Assembly: GCA_020746105.1 (NCBI GenBank)
Contig: CM036619.1
Span: forward strand, 9,772,238 to 9,836,237
Length of the DNA stretch: 64,000 nucleotides
Reading direction: 5' to 3'
Source of the DNA: Trogon surrucura
Taxonomy: Eukaryota; Chordata; Aves; Trogoniformes; Trogonidae
The translations under genes and the position numbers were made by a program. Of the stretch, positions 1 through 12,825 are shown piece after piece. The notes beneath the pieces were generated by a model. The model was not told the DNA's origin and ran no database searches. It saw only the letters and a list, made by a program, of their open reading frames with translations. Every line of letters begins with the position of its first letter. The stretch's first letter is position 1.

Positions 1-66
1 TCTTGATGCACCCCAGGATCCTATTGGCCCTCTTGGTCACAAGGGCACATTGCTGTCCCTATAGAC
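1..66 (-). mobile_element. CR1 LINE fragment, cut by window edge
   Basis: The first ~50 bases match, base for base with few changes, the stretch near 27080-27135 of the long minus-strand CR1 in this window (the 'aatgccattggcc...gggcacattgctg' region, C-terminal third of ORF2). It therefore lies on the minus strand and continues off the left edge. Similarity fades after about position 55-66, where a short internal deletion or the 5' truncation point lies. It codes for nothing intact. CR1 identity is secure; the right boundary is approximate. Confidence 0.75.
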
Positions 67-1602
67 TAAAATGAGGAAATCTGTTATTCTTTTTTTTTTT
101 TTAAGAGTAATAAAGACACAAACAGGTCAGCCAACAGTAGGAAGAACCTATGAGTTTATCCAGCTTCCAAGTGCTTTAGTGGCCCGAGCAGAACTCTGTA
201 TTACAACAGCAAAATTCTCCTGGTTTGTACATGGCTCTGCTAGCATGGTCCAACAGCACAAAACATCTCCATTAGTAAGGCAGGTTATACCAGTAATTGC
301 CCTTCTTAGTGCATGGATGACACATCTTTCATAATCTCAGCTGATGGACATTCTTAAGGTTTGCTTAACCTTAAGTGGAAGCAATGTAATCCCTAAACTT
401 TAACACACTCCAGTGTTTACCTTTCAATTGTATAAATTAGAACTGCTTACTTCTTGCGTATTCTCAGTCTCTCTGTAACAACTCTTTTCCATTCAATCAG
501 TTCTAGTAAACCCAACCTCTCATCAACCATGCAGGCAAGATAGGATGATCATGATTCCACAGCCTTCTGTCTTGGAAGAATCTCTGGCACTCTGTCATGG
601 TAATTTTTCAGTTCATTTCTGAAGCTCAAGTGATATGTTAAATTTAGTAAACTTACTAAGACTTTGCAGTTTCTTAATTCCTGGCTAGTATAAATGGGCT
701 ATATTAGCTCTGAAGAGGGTAGATTAGAAGATTTTGAGAATTCTGTGAGAAGTTTTGACTGAAAAATGTATTCTGATCCAAGTATGAGTGATATAATCAT
801 GCCAATGAAAAGTCCTATGAATTATGTGTAAAATAGTATGGAAGATGGTATATGACAACCACTGCAGCCAAAATGGGTAAGAGTAAGAGCTTAGCACGTG
901 TAAGTAACACATTAGACAGTACAGACCAATTAGCTAGACTAAGAGAAATTTCTAGGATCAGATAATATCAGATGCATGAAAAAGTACTGACTCAAGGCTT
1001 TAAATGGACAAAAACTTAGAAGAAGCCACACAAAAGTGCCCAGCAAACATAATTTTTGCTGTACTTAGATTGCAATAAAACAGTATAATCATACCCAATT
1101 ACTTTTTATAGATTAAAATGTTTTGTAATATTAATTGAATTAATAAAAGATGTTTCTGGCCCCCTAAATGTGTTGTTCTGTCCTTGAAGAATGAGACTGT
1201 AAATTTTCCCAGCTGAGATATTCAAATGCTTCTTGAAACACAGCTGTTGAACTTAGGAAAATTAGATAAGATTTCTGCATTAAAATAAGTAATTTCCCTC
1301 TCAGGAACTTTTCCTTTCTTTTTGTGTTCACATTCCTTTGTATACATTTCTTATAGGTCACAGCAGCACACAGATTCGCTATGTCGTATCCACATGGCAT
1401 GTTTTTATTTCATTATGTTTCATGTTAAGTAGAATTATTTTATCTTGTTTTCACAAAGTCTAATCACTATGTGGATTTTTTTCGAATTCTATATTTTCCC
1501 AAGTAGTATCAGCAGGTCAACAAATCTAAATACAATTATATAGGAAAAAAAAACAGATTTATGCCTTCTTTGTGGATTATTTTACTTTACTGGTAATAAA
1601 GA
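67..1602. other. unique AT-rich DNA, no gene seen
   Basis: No repeat family or coding exon recognised. It holds a T-run near 90-102 and ordinary AT-rich sequence. The short open frames at 71-334 (plus) and 1164-1400 (minus) have random-looking composition and no motif. Confidence 0.5.
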
Positions 1603-2178
1603 GAATATTCTTGGGGTACATCAAGAAGAATGTGGCAAGCAGGTTGAGTGAGGTTCTCATCCCCTGTTACTTTGTCCTTGTAAGGCTGCATCTGGAGTAC
1701 TGTGTCCAGTTCTGGGCTGCCTGGTTCAAGAAGAACGGGGAACTGCTGGCAAGGGTAGAGCAAAGGGCTATGAAGATGATTATGGGACTAGAACATCTCT
1801 CTTACGAGGAAAAGCTGAAAGACTTGGGGTTTTTTAGAAGATTGGGGGGTCATCTTATCAATGCTTATAAATACCTAAAGGATGGGTGTCAGAGGGATGA
1901 GACCAGTCTTTTTTTCCAGTAACAGGAGGTAATGGGCACAAACTTGTACATAGAACGTTCTGTCTAAACATAACGAGGAATTGCTTTCCTTTGAGAGTGG
2001 CAGAGCACTGGCACAGGTTGCCCAGAGAGGTGGTGGAGTCTCTCTCTGGAGACATTCAAAACCCGCCAAGAGGCCATCCTGTGCAACCTGCTCTAGCTGA
2101 ACCTGTTCTAGCAGTGGAGTTAGACTAGGTGATTTCCTGATGTCCCTTCCAACCCATAGCATTCTGTGATTCTGTGAT
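1603..2178 (+). mobile_element. CR1 LINE 3' fragment, decayed
   Basis: 5'-truncated CR1, plus strand. It begins in the ORF2 region corresponding to '[34 protein letters not shown]' of the younger copy at 6002-7484, here read as '[28 protein letters not shown]'. The frame stays open to a stop near 1920 but has lost residues in the '[15 protein letters not shown]' segment (here 'FFRRLGGHLIN'). It ends with the diagnostic tail, two units of ATTCTGTG, at about 2160-2178. It is clearly more diverged than the 6002 and 23699 copies. No target duplication was found. Confidence 0.9.
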
Positions 2179-5100
2179 TTTCAGAACAGTTGCATCTATA
2201 CCATGGATGTTTTGCTGCTATTCTATTACCAGTAAAGTGCTTCTGCAGTCTCTTTCTCTCTAGTGTTGAAAGCATATGTCTTACTGCCATATTTTAATTC
2301 CTTATATTCCCTGAATTTATTTAAAGAAAAAAAATACAAAAATAGAAAAATTGTTATTTGCTTCTTGTTGAGCTAAATACAGAACAGGACATCCCCTGAG
2401 GAAAGAAAAAAATAATGGAAAAAATCAAGAAAGGAACAAACAAGGGAACATTGCTGAGAGGGTATAAAGCACATCTTACTCTGTTTCAGAGATTACTAAA
2501 ATTCAGCATAAGAATGCAGAACAGAAAGAAAAAGAAATGAGAAACAAAAAGAAAAGGCTGAAATAAAAATTCTGACATGTCAAAATGCAGCACAAGAATA
2601 GCAAGCTAGTGTTTCTGCTTGCTTTTCTTGAGCAGGCATAGCTGAAACCGAGGTGATAGGGGTGGGGAGAGAGGACAGACAAGAGCCTATCTTGCAGTTT
2701 TTGTCTCCAAAACACCTGTAAGGCTCTGTTTTGCTCTACAGGCTCACCAAGTCTGATTTCTACTGCTTTCTCCTCTTCACATTTGCCTTTCCAAAAGCTT
2801 TCTGGGGTGTCTTTTATGGATAACATCTGAAGTCTGTAGCCCTTAAGGTGGGAATAGGCTCCTCCACCCTCTCAGGTTTTCAAATTTTTCTGCTGGATTT
2901 TGCTTTTCATTTCAACAGCGTTTATATTGTCTCTGGCTCTTTCAAAGGAATGGAAGGAATCTGTCACTCTGAAACAGGAAAAAAAAAATAATAAGAAAAA
3001 AAGCTTATCATGTAAATGGAAAAAAACACCAAAGTGTGCAAAGAATGGAGGGCAAGATTTCTTTGTGTCTACCTAACTGAGAAAAATTAAACTGAGGACA
3101 GATTTATGTATTCAGTAACAAACAAGCTCTGAATCTAATCCTGTCTAGTGCCAAATTCTTGTATTTACTTCTGTAAATCTAACAAAACCCTGAAGAAGCA
3201 AATAGTCTGGCTTCTGGGTTACAGTAGCATGAATGAGGCAGAGTAGGTGAACTAGAAAAACAGGTGAAGTAAAATGGCTTTATTTCTACTGCTAGAAATA
3301 CATTTGGAAGGTGTGAATAGTGAACAGTTGTCTTCCTAAATTATTATAATAATATATATTGTTATTATAATAATTTCCTAAATCATGTCCTGGGGAAGCG
3401 GATATATACAGGTGTTATGATATATACATGCAGCCAACACTGTTTCACCATGTGTACGCTTTTTGAGTCATGTCATGTAGCATTGCCAACATGTAAACTT
3501 CATGTCCATCACCCACTGAACATTTATCCATCTTTGACAGGTAGCACCAGACTACAACATCTGTTGATATAGGTATACACATATGCACCCGCCACGCAAC
3601 ATCTGTAAAAACAAAAGCCAAATTCCATTTCTTCACATAACAAAGCAAGCCCTGTTTCACTGAATCTTTCAGCTCAGGAGAGTCTGAGATGGACTTTTCA
3701 TGATTAAATAAGCTAAAAATTTCCCTACCTCCCTCTAGAGCCATATTCTCGACTATGTTTCACGAGAAACAATAGAAGAAATTCCAGTTATAGGAAAAAG
3801 CTAAAAAGTTAGAGATAAAAAGGTGCTATTCATGTTTAGCTGATTTTCAAAATAATCAATGAAATCATTCAACCTAAAGGGAGCATTTACATTCATTTTA
3901 TTGGGGGATTATTTCACCATTATGGGTTCAATGGGTTCAGTAGTTGTTATGTATCCCAACAGAACAGAAACACCTCTGAATTGTGTTGCAGCAGAGATTA
4001 AGGTCTTAAAGCAAGCTATCACTGCAAATAGACCATGCTATAGAGAGAACAAAGAAATAGATGGATAGCATGAGCAGAGATGTGCTACCTTCAGAGAGGA
4101 GCTCCAAATAAAATCTCAAGTCTGAGTTTGTTTGAAATTTGGGAAACAGGGATCAGGATCTGACTGTGCCTTTGTGCCAGTTTTTGCTGCATTGTGCTGT
4201 TTCCCATACTGAGAACACTTACAAAACTTTTGAAATAATAAATGATCATCATAAAAGTATACAGTACTGCAAAAGCAGTCTGGCACAAGAAAAGCAAACA
4301 AATCTTTGACTTTTGGTCGCAAGCACATTTTCTGCTACTTTAGTAGTGTCCATCATTTTTTCTTCCTCACTGGTACCCTGTCAGAATGTTCAAAATAAAT
4401 CTGTTATCCTTTTTGTCCTTTTATTTTCTTTCTGCTAAGGTTGTCACCTTTCCATTTGCACTTTCTGCACACAGCATAACTCATGATAGCTGGGCTGTTT
4501 GTTTGCTTTTTCATGAGCACTGACACCACAGTCAACTTCAAGCTGGGGTCAGAAACTATTCGAAAGAGAACTGTGCTTTTTGGCACAAGGAAGACAACAA
4601 CGTTCTGACAGAATCTTGTGTATATCCCCCAAATTCATGATCTATGTTTGGAAAAGCTGGTGCTTGAAAGACTCTTGCAGGAAATACAACATGACCATCA
4701 GTGCTGGGAATTCATGGACCTCTACTGTCATATTTCACTAGTGAGACAAATATGCTAGAGTTACAATATCATAATCTCTCTCTGGTGGGGCCAAATTCTC
4801 TGTTGGACAAAGGTTCTGAATATTTGCATATGAAGGTTCCAGATATCATGATTCATGTGGGTTTTATATTTTTACCATAAAAAGTGATGGATTCAAAACA
4901 GAATCAAGATGCAAATTTTAAGTTTTACCTTATATTCTTTCTCTTGCCTGAATGAGATTCACTATATTATTGCTTTTACCTGTTAATTTTCTCAGTCATG
5001 TGTAAGACAGAAGAAACAGCAGTTTTGCCTAGAGGATCTCACAGTCAAATCAGTTCAGTCATGTCTATACTCAAAGAATAATAATAATGTAATGCCAAGC

Positions 5101-5990
5101 ATAAACTGTGGTTAATTATTTAGGCTGTAAGTAACTTTTAAGAAACAAGAGTGTATTAAGCACAGACAGCAAAACTACTGCAAGACATTCCCTAGTAGAA
5201 CGAGTCTGCTTTATAGTAGATTAAATTATAGCCTCAAACTACTTGATAATTCAGCCTTAATGTTTCCAGTTTGTCAAATTTTAATATTAAATAAGTGCGA
5301 AATTTCAGCCAGAGGTAAAGCAAAGTTTCAGAACTACAAAACTGCTGCTAGCTAAGGGAAAAAAAAAAAAAGACTCATGGAAACTAAAATAGGTTCAGGA
5401 TGTATTGGGTGTTTGTATTTTAATAAATGTGTGGCTAGTGATAGTCAAGAAATTCATAGGTCAATTATTTTGCCCTGTTTCAGGTCAGGAGCAGAGAAAA
5501 GCACAATGGTCAGTTGAGTATGTGCTATGCACAAGATTTTCAACTTCAGTGGTGTAGGATGAAATTCTGGCTTCAATGAATGCACAGTAAAACTCCAATC
5601 TACAACATTTAAATCACACTGCAGTAATATCTCTCTTTCTCAGAATAGCTTATGACTTTGCCCTCCCACTAGTCTGGTGTGTTTTACAATGCGAATTTAA
5701 TATCTCTGAACAGACAACTCTACAGTTTTCTGCACAAGGTCTTTCAAGATATTCTTCTATGTCAGTGACACTTTGGTATGTTAAAGCCATCTGCAGGTTC
5801 CAGCCAAAGCCATAATGCTCAAATATATACCTAAACACCTACTGTCATTTGGAAAGCTCTGGGAAGGTTGAAAATGAAGGATGGAAACCAGCTCGGTATT
5901 TTCTCTATTAAGCAATGAACCGGTGTTTAGAACACTTATATCAAACATTATCTATCTCAGAGGTTCTGAATTTACACTCTGCCCCTCCAA
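2179..5990. other. unique AT-rich DNA, no gene seen
   Basis: About 3.8 kb without a recognisable repeat apart from short A-runs and the hairpin at 3338-3376. Open frames up to 107 codons occur (2503-2826 minus, 3445-3744 minus) but are low-complexity or carry no motif, and I treat them as chance. Confidence 0.5.
3338..3376. repeat. perfect 15-bp inverted repeat, AT-rich hairpin
   Basis: Left arm 3338-3352 and right arm 3362-3376 are exact reverse complements (AAATTATTATAATAA and TTATTATAATAATTT) separated by 9 bases. The composition is entirely A/T in the stem. It may be a simple-sequence accident or an MITE-like remnant; flanking TTCCTAAA/TTTCCTAAA copies are suggestive only. Confidence 0.75.
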
Positions 5991-6001
5991 GATAGAATCA
6001 T

Positions 6002-7484
6002 TGTTAGACCACTCTCCATCATCTTTGCCAAGTCTTGGGAGATGGGAGAGGTGCCTGAGGATTGGAGGGAAGCAAATGTCACTCCAGTCTTCAAAAAGGG
6101 CAAGAAGGAGGACCCGGGAAACTATAGACCAGTCAGCCTCACCTCCATCCCTGGGAAAGTGATGGAACGACTTATCCTTGGTGCCATCTCAAGGCATATC
6201 AGCGATAAGAGGGTCATTAGAGACAGTCAACATGGTTTCACCAAAGGGAAGTCGTGCTTGACTAACCTCATAGCCTTTTATGAGGATATAACAAGGTGGA
6301 TAGATGATGGCCGAGCGGTGGATGTGGTCTACCTTGACTTCAGTAAAGCATTTGACACAGTCTCCCACAGCATCCTTGCTGCTAAACTGAGGAAGTGTGG
6401 TCTAGACTCTCGGGTAGTGAGGTGGACTGTGAACTGGCTAAGGGGAAGAAGCCAAAGAGTTGTGGTCAATGGGGCGGAGTCTGGTTGGAGGCCTGTATCC
6501 AGTGGAGTCGCTCAAGGGTCGGTACTGGGACTAGTATTATTCAATATATTCATTGATGACTTGGATGAGGGACTAGAGAGTACTATCAGCAAGTTTGCTG
6601 ATGACACCAAGCTGGGAGGAGTAGCTGACACACCAGAAGGCTGTGCTGCCATCCAGCGAGACCTGGACAGGCTGGAGCGTTGGGCGGGGAAAAATTTAAT
6701 GAAATATAACAAGGGTAAATGTAGGGTCTTGCATCTGGGTAGGAACAACCCCAGGTTCCAGTATAAGTTGGGGAATGACTTATTAGAGAGCAGTGTAGGG
6801 GAAAGGGACCTGGGAGTCTTGGTGGACAGCAGGATGACCATGAGCCAGCACTGTGACCTTGTGGTCAGGAAGGCCAATGGCATCCTGGGGTGTATTAGAA
6901 GAGGGGTGGTTAGTAGGTCAAGAGAGGTTCTCCTTCCCCTCTACTCTGCCCTGGTGAGACCCCATCTGGAATATTGTGTCCAGTTCTGGGCCCCTCAGTT
7001 CAAGAAAGACAGGGAACTGCTGGAGAGAGTCCAGCACAGGGCAACTAGGATGATTAAGGGAGTGGAGCATCTCCCTTATGAGAAAAGGCTGAGGGAGCTG
7101 GGGCTCTTTAGCTTGGAGAAGAGGAGGCTGAGGGGTGACCTCATTAATGTTTACAAATATATCAAGGGTGAGTGTCACGAGGATGGAGCCAGGCTCTTCT
7201 CGGTGACAACCACTGATAGGACAAGGGGTAATGGGCTGAAACTGGAACATAAGAGGTTCTGCTTAAACTCGAGAAGAAACTTCTTCTCAGTCAGGGTGAC
7301 GGAGCCCTGGAACAGGCTGCCCAGAGAGGCTGTGGAGTCTCCTTCTCTGGAGACATTCAAGACCTGCCTGGACATGTTCCTGTGTAGCATGATCTAGGCA
7401 TTCCTGCTCTGGCAGGAGGATTGGACTTGATGATCTTTCGAGGTCCCTTCCAATCCCTAACATTCTATGATTCTATGATTCTAT
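6002..7484 (+). mobile_element. young 5'-truncated CR1 LINE with candidate TSD
   Basis: CR1 copy of about 1.48 kb starting in the ORF2 reverse-transcriptase region and running to the tail, three units of ATTCTATG at 7462-7484. Flanks: GATAGAATCAT occurs at 5991-6001 immediately before the element and again at 7485-7495 immediately after it, an exact 11-bp candidate target-site duplication. CR1 is classically described as making no clear duplication, and the tail itself resembles this word, so microhomology is an alternative. The uninterrupted 451-codon frame and only about 20 differences over ~415 bases from the 23699 copy (counted by eye) indicate recent activity. Confidence 0.95.
6042..7397 (+). 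pseudogene. CR1 ORF2 remnant, RT region, 451 codons open
   Basis: C-terminal part of the CR1 ORF2 polyprotein (endonuclease plus reverse transcriptase in full elements, used for target-primed reverse transcription in the nucleus). This piece lacks the endonuclease and the first RT segments because the element is 5'-truncated; the first ATG is internal, not a real start. RT motif A is present as [15 protein letters not shown] with catalytic Asp at residue 99. Motif B is [11 protein letters not shown], where other CR1 copies have VPQGSVLG. Motif C is FADDTKL at residues 185-191 with both Asp intact. After RT comes the usual C-terminal region with [13 protein letters not shown]. No stop or frameshift occurs before the natural end. 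Confidence 0.9.
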
Positions 7485-7495
7485 GATAGAATCAT

Positions 7496-9144
7496 AAGGT
7501 GTATAGGGAGCTTTGGATTAGAGACCTCTTAATCTCTCACTTCTTCCTTTAATATGTGATCTAGTCTATATGTAATATTTAAATATTCACTAGAACAAAG
7601 AAAGGAACCCTAGTAATCCCTTTTCTAGCAATGTGTCCTGACCTTGTTCTGTTACAACCTTCTGCAGACTGCACTCTGTGCCGAGGCACCAAGAAGTGGA
7701 AACTTAAAGAGGTCTACCAGTGTTTTGTAGTGTTCATGCTTCCTAAATATTAGTAAATATTTGCAGGCACCTCTGTAGCTCTACACTATTAGCACGTTAT
7801 GATAGATGGGTATATATGGCATCTGGATACAGACGGTGTGTTTAGAAGTGGCGTGGAATGACAAATCTGAGATCACAAAGGAAAATTTTGCCTACTAAAG
7901 AATTATATTTGTACTTTGTCAGCCCAAGAGCTGAAATTTGAATGCTTCACAGACTTTTAATTCTTAACCCTGACAAACATTAAAATTGCTGAACAGAGCA
8001 AACTGGTTTATGAGTCTCCAATATCCCTCTGTTGAGCCCACTGGGAGTTTTAAGAGGCCATCTTCTCATGCTTATTTTTATGTGGATATGAAAATCAAAC
8101 ACTCACTGCCTAGTTAATGTTCTCTATCTTCTTATGAACAGGAACAAGATATCCATTCCTATTTGAATAAATTTGTTAAACTTTGAACCTATTGGTTGCA
8201 AATATAGGCTAAGTGGTCTTCAGATTATTTTGGGGTGGAAAACTTTGATGTTTTCAGGTAGGGCACAATACCAGGCAGCTGACTATCACAAAATCTCTTG
8301 TTCCTGAGTTTCCATCTTGCTTGGTACCTAGATAAAGCCACAGAGGACGTCGAATAACAACTGGGACTTCATAGCCCTCCTTATGCTGCAGATAGAACTC
8401 GCCACACCACCCAAGGCCACATTTTGTCTGTGCTTTATTCCTAGGGCCTGGCAGGCACCGGGCTGTGGATGGAAGTGAACACGGCATGAGTCATCTCAGA
8501 GGAGAGGGAAGTGCTGCGTTGTGAGTGGGAGGAAGCCTTTGGATGAGCTGGCAGAAGCTGTGACTGCCGCAGGACGAGGTGATCAGTCGTTACTACTGAA
8601 CTCAGTAGCACCAGTGGCAGGAAATAATTCTTGGCTTCCCTTGCCTGGTGACTGTACCCTCCTTGATAAATGTGTTTTTCTTGATGATCTTCTCTGAGAT
8701 AGTTAATTCCTGAGTGTGACTTTGGATTGTGAACGGGTTAGGGCTGCCTGTCATGTGGCAGGTGTTAGGGTATCTGCCTAAGTCCTGTGACCATGCAAAG
8801 ACTCTTCAAGTAGCCAAGTAGATGTCTGTTAAGGTCCATTGTACGGCCTTCAGGTCTTTTCTTTAGCTCTGTTCGAGGGCAGACTGTAATCAGGTTACTT
8901 GAAAGGACAATCTCTGATGATGTCTATCAGAAATGCTCTCTCTGCAGGTGCAGAAGCAGACAAGCACAGTGTGATAAATACGTTTCCTGTGGTATTAGGT
9001 GAGAGCTAGCAACACAGCATGAGGGGTCAAGAATGCCTTTACATCACTCTAGCTGTCCCAGTAATTACATGCCCATCAGACCTATCTCAGGAAATGGAGA
9101 AGTGTATCTTCAGCATTTACATGGCAATGTTGACGCTGAGGAGA
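7496..9144. other. unique DNA, no gene seen
   Basis: No repeat or exon recognised. The 77-codon minus-strand frame at 8254-8487 lies in a slightly GC-richer stretch (8270-8560) and has no recognisable motif. Confidence 0.45.
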
Positions 9145-9245
9145 GGCACCTTGGTTCAGTGGCTAGGGTGCAAGGTTGGGGCTTAGGCCTGTACCTAATT
9201 CACCGCTGTGCCACATATTTCCTTCCTTTGGCTGCACCTTCCCAT
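9145..9245 (+). repeat. MIR-like CORE-SINE remnant
   Basis: The run 'cagtggctagggtgcaagg', then 'cctgtacctaattcacc' and 'gctgtgccac', follows the order of the tRNA-derived head and start of the core of MIR-type SINEs (cagtggttagagca ... gttctaattccagctctgccac). It is very diverged, as expected for an ancient SINE in a bird genome, and the 3' part cannot be followed beyond about 9245. Identity rests on recall of the family consensus. Confidence 0.5.
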
Positions 9246-9371
9246 CCCAAGGAGTCTGAAACATCACCCTCTTATGTGATGAAGCAGAAGCCGTAGAAGC
9301 ACCACAGATAAGCCCTTCCCTTGGCACAGGCTCTTTAATTTAGAAAAACTGCTTTCATCCCTTGTGGCAGC

Positions 9372-9670
9372 TTGTCAGAATTAGAATCAAATGACCTTAA
9401 GTGTGTTTATCTTTTTATTATGCAATTAGCCACATTGCAGAGGCCTGTGATTTCTTTTTGTGACTTAATCCTTGCAACTGAATTGCAGATCTGTCCTAGA
9501 AATAGAATCAATAGAAACTTGGGAATAGTAATAATTACAAACCTCCTGAGCTTTCCAGTCTTCCAAATTAATGTATGTTTTAATTAGCTATTGGTACTTA
9601 ATTCACTCCCAGAGGCAGTTAATTTAAACCATTGCAAAACCATTTTAAAGTTATTTCCATTTTTCGCATC
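9372..9670. other. candidate conserved noncoding block, TAATT-rich
   Basis: Repeat-free stretch dense in homeodomain core sites: AATTAG near 9424, TAATTAC near 9533, ATTAATG, TTTAATTAG near 9580, TTAATTC near 9600 and GTTAATTTAA near 9618. Such clustering is typical of deeply conserved enhancers in gene deserts but also arises in AT-rich DNA. Nothing coding is seen. This is inference from composition only. Confidence 0.2.
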
Positions 9671-12600
9671 AGAATATGAAATCAATGCTTAAAATATCTG
9701 GAAAGTTCATGCTTTTCACTCTCATTTTCACAATGAGTTTCAGAGGGAAAAGGGAGAAGACTGTTTTCATTTTACTTAGCGTTGTTCAGTGAAGCACCAA
9801 AGACATTCGATGCTTAACAGCCCCACCTCCTGGTAAATAAAAAAATTGGTTTTTGCTGGGGACGTACATTCCCTGGCAAGCTCTAGCTTACATAATGGAA
9901 ACACTTTTCCTTTTTTTACCTTTTACTCTGTATTCCCTCTATTTTTTTTCGACACTTCAGGGGACAGTATATTTTAATCGTTGCTTCTCTCTTTATGTCT
10001 CTTTTAAAATAGCTGAGAAATCCATCCTTTGTCCTTCTCTGCCTCTCCATAGACAAATTCAAAGCCAGAAATCAGAAAAACTCAGGAGGATGTGGGAACT
10101 TTTGAAGCTATTATTGTGTAGAGTGTCTCCAGGAGTTAAAGCATTGCACAGGCATTGCACAATGAGGAACTCCAATATGGTGAAAATTTTGGAGAATAAA
10201 TTATTGTGTCAGAAAAGGTTTATCTAGTGGCATGGATCAGGCTGTACCTGCCCTTAGGAAGGGCATTTCTCACGTGGCTCTCATTCCTGTACAGAAATAC
10301 AGGTTTTCAGATCACTGTGCTTCATAGTAACCTCCCAATAACAACTTCTGATACCTTTTTATCCTCTTCCACTCATTCCTTGCCTCCAGAAGTGGACTTA
10401 CAAAATTGTTATAAACCCACAACTGTTAATAACAGGAAAAGGACTGGCAGCATTTGGGAAGGTGAAAACAACATACATTCAATACTTGGAAGCATCATGA
10501 GGACCACGAAAAGGTCAGTGATTTCATTGCTAAACAGAGCATGTAAGGAAGGAGCATGGCGTGCGCATGAAGAGGGGAAGGATGCTTCACAGTGAGAGAC
10601 GCCTTCAGTATAAATCAGGGGCGAGCTTGCTTACAATCTGCCACTTTTTGCTTTTCTGTTGCAATCTCTGCTTCAACTTCTGTGCCATCTTTAGGCTTGC
10701 CAGCACCCCTCTCATCCAGCTATGTGTCAGCCCATACCACAACCTCAGGATTCCCGTTGTCGTGGCTGGCCCTGCAGCATCGTGCAGAGGGGAGACTGTG
10801 TTTTGCAGTGATCTGCCTTTTGAGTAAGATTTCTGAAGAGCAGGAGAGGTGATGATATCCCAGTCTACCTTGTATAAACATCTGGGCCGTTGGGGTGCAG
10901 TTGAGGAGGGCAGCGACAGCAAGGAAATTCTTTTCTAGCATTAAAAGTAAATTAGGCTATATTAAGGAATGTATTTTAGAATGTTAGAGAGACCAGGAAT
11001 AATATGCTTTTACAGGTATTAGTGAATGCATTTTTAATGGAACCCGTCGAGCAAATACATGGTTCAGTTTTCTCACTACACTGTAGGGTTAAAATACCTC
11101 AGCTAATACTTTCCAGCAATATACCTTTAAATACTAAACAATATCAAGCCTGAAGCTATTGACCCCTGTTGCAGCACAACACATTAGCATGTGAGGGCAA
11201 CCTCCTTTGCCCATATCTGAAAGGGGCAAAACAGACCAGTGTTTGGCCCCACAAAATCGTTATTCCATCTTCAAGCTTAACAAAGTGCTGCATTAAATTT
11301 CAGGAAATATTGATTGCTCTTGAGGTAGTTATATAAAATCAATTGCAGGGTTTTGTTTTAGGGAAAGGAGCAAGAGAGGAAAAAGGAGCAGATGCCAAGA
11401 TTTAAGAGAAGTCACACGTGGTTGAGGGGCATAAGAATGTCATAGGGTCACAACTTCAAAGATCGAAGCCAAGTCCTTTCTGTTGCTCATATATCTCATC
11501 ACAGGTTGCTTGAGGCTGGCTGAAAGAGTCTCCTAGATTTGTTCATATCCTTTGCATTGTATAGACAGCTCTCTAAGGTTTGCAGTTTATTCTAGTTTAA
11601 CAAATAAATAAGTCACCAGGGAGGAAGAGGAAAGGGGAGAAAGGATATCTGTGCACATGCCTTAAGGTTGAATTGAACCTTTTATCTTGTTTACAAGGTT
11701 GCCTACAGAAGGGAATAAATAGTGTTATTGGGATGTGGGCTTCAGTTCTGACAGCTTCTAAACACATATGCATAAAAATATTTTCGTACTTAAATAATTT
11801 GCAAAAATGGTCTAAATTGTTTCACCTCTCACAGAAGCAATCCCCAAGAACACTCCTCCTCATCTATAGTATTTACCACCAGTGCAGGAACCAAAATGTG
11901 GTCTAATTCAGCCCATATTAATGGAGAATAAAAGCCATTAAGGACTGGAGTAACTGGTAATGTTGATTCACCTCCCAGGGACCATAACACAAAACACTCC
12001 CATACCAAATATTGGACTTCTTGGAAGTGTCATCAAGGATGCTTAGGAAAAGACACTAGAAATGCATCTCTTCCTGGACTATTCAGGGAGTTTTTAGCAT
12101 TACTTCCGTGCTGCAATTAGGCATACATATAAAGAGGGGTTTGTTTTTCCAAGCTATCAGGGAGCACTAAATCCACACAAAACCGCTCTGTCAGTTCCTG
12201 GGACTGGTAGAGGGTAATGGTGGCACAACTCAAGAATTTAAGGAATGAAATTGAAGGCAGTATTTAACTGAAACAAAGAAATTGTGAAAAGAAAAATGAA
12301 ATTACCCGCATGGCTTATGATTTAGAGCCTCTATAACAGAATCTGAAGAACAATTAATAACTAAGAAACTAAGAAAAAGCTTCTTTTTTTTTGTTTCTTT
12401 TCTTGGAAGAAAGTGTATAGTCTTGTAATCTTGCAAAGTAACCAATTAATAAATTGTTCACAAGCAGCTCATTGCAGTATTAGATTTTTGAGCTGTGTTA
12501 GATTATTACATGAAAAGCATTGGGATTGCTATGTGGACCCAACTGAAGTAAAAATTTAAAAGAATTGTTATGTGAGTAAATTCTGTAACAAATAAAAAAT

Positions 12601-12748
12601 TCGAACAGTTTATGATTCCATGCTAAATACCTTTTTAAAAGTTGCTTCCTAATATTCACTTCTTTGATCTTATTATTCCATTCACAAAAGGCTTTTTGTC
12701 ATGTGTTCAAATTGAATGTTAATCTACTGTAATTTTTCATTGAGAAAA
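9671..12748. other. unique DNA, no gene seen
   Basis: Open frames of 124 codons (9853-10227) and 129 codons (10206-10595) overlap on the plus strand but have random composition and no motif. A short tandem copy of GCATTGCACAG/A lies near 10142-10163. A GC-richer part at 10560-10920 has overlapping frames on both strands, none convincing. No repeat family recognised. Confidence 0.45.
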
Positions 12749-12825
12749 TACAATTAATATATTAATAATTATCAATAATTAATATGCATCAATAATAGAT
12801 AAATGTTAATAAATTAATAATAAAG
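12749..12825. repeat. AT-rich TAATAA-type simple sequence
   Basis: About 75 bases built from TAATAA, ATTAATA and ATCAATAAT words. It is an imperfect A/T microsatellite that has decayed. Confidence 0.8.

Noticed and set aside
10140..10163. Tandem GCATTGCACAG/GCATTGCACAA
   Set aside because: Only two 11-base units; trivial local duplication.
9853..10595. Two overlapping plus-strand frames of 124 and 129 codons
   Set aside because: Composition is random (runs of Phe/Leu from T-rich DNA), no motif, no splice or start context of note.
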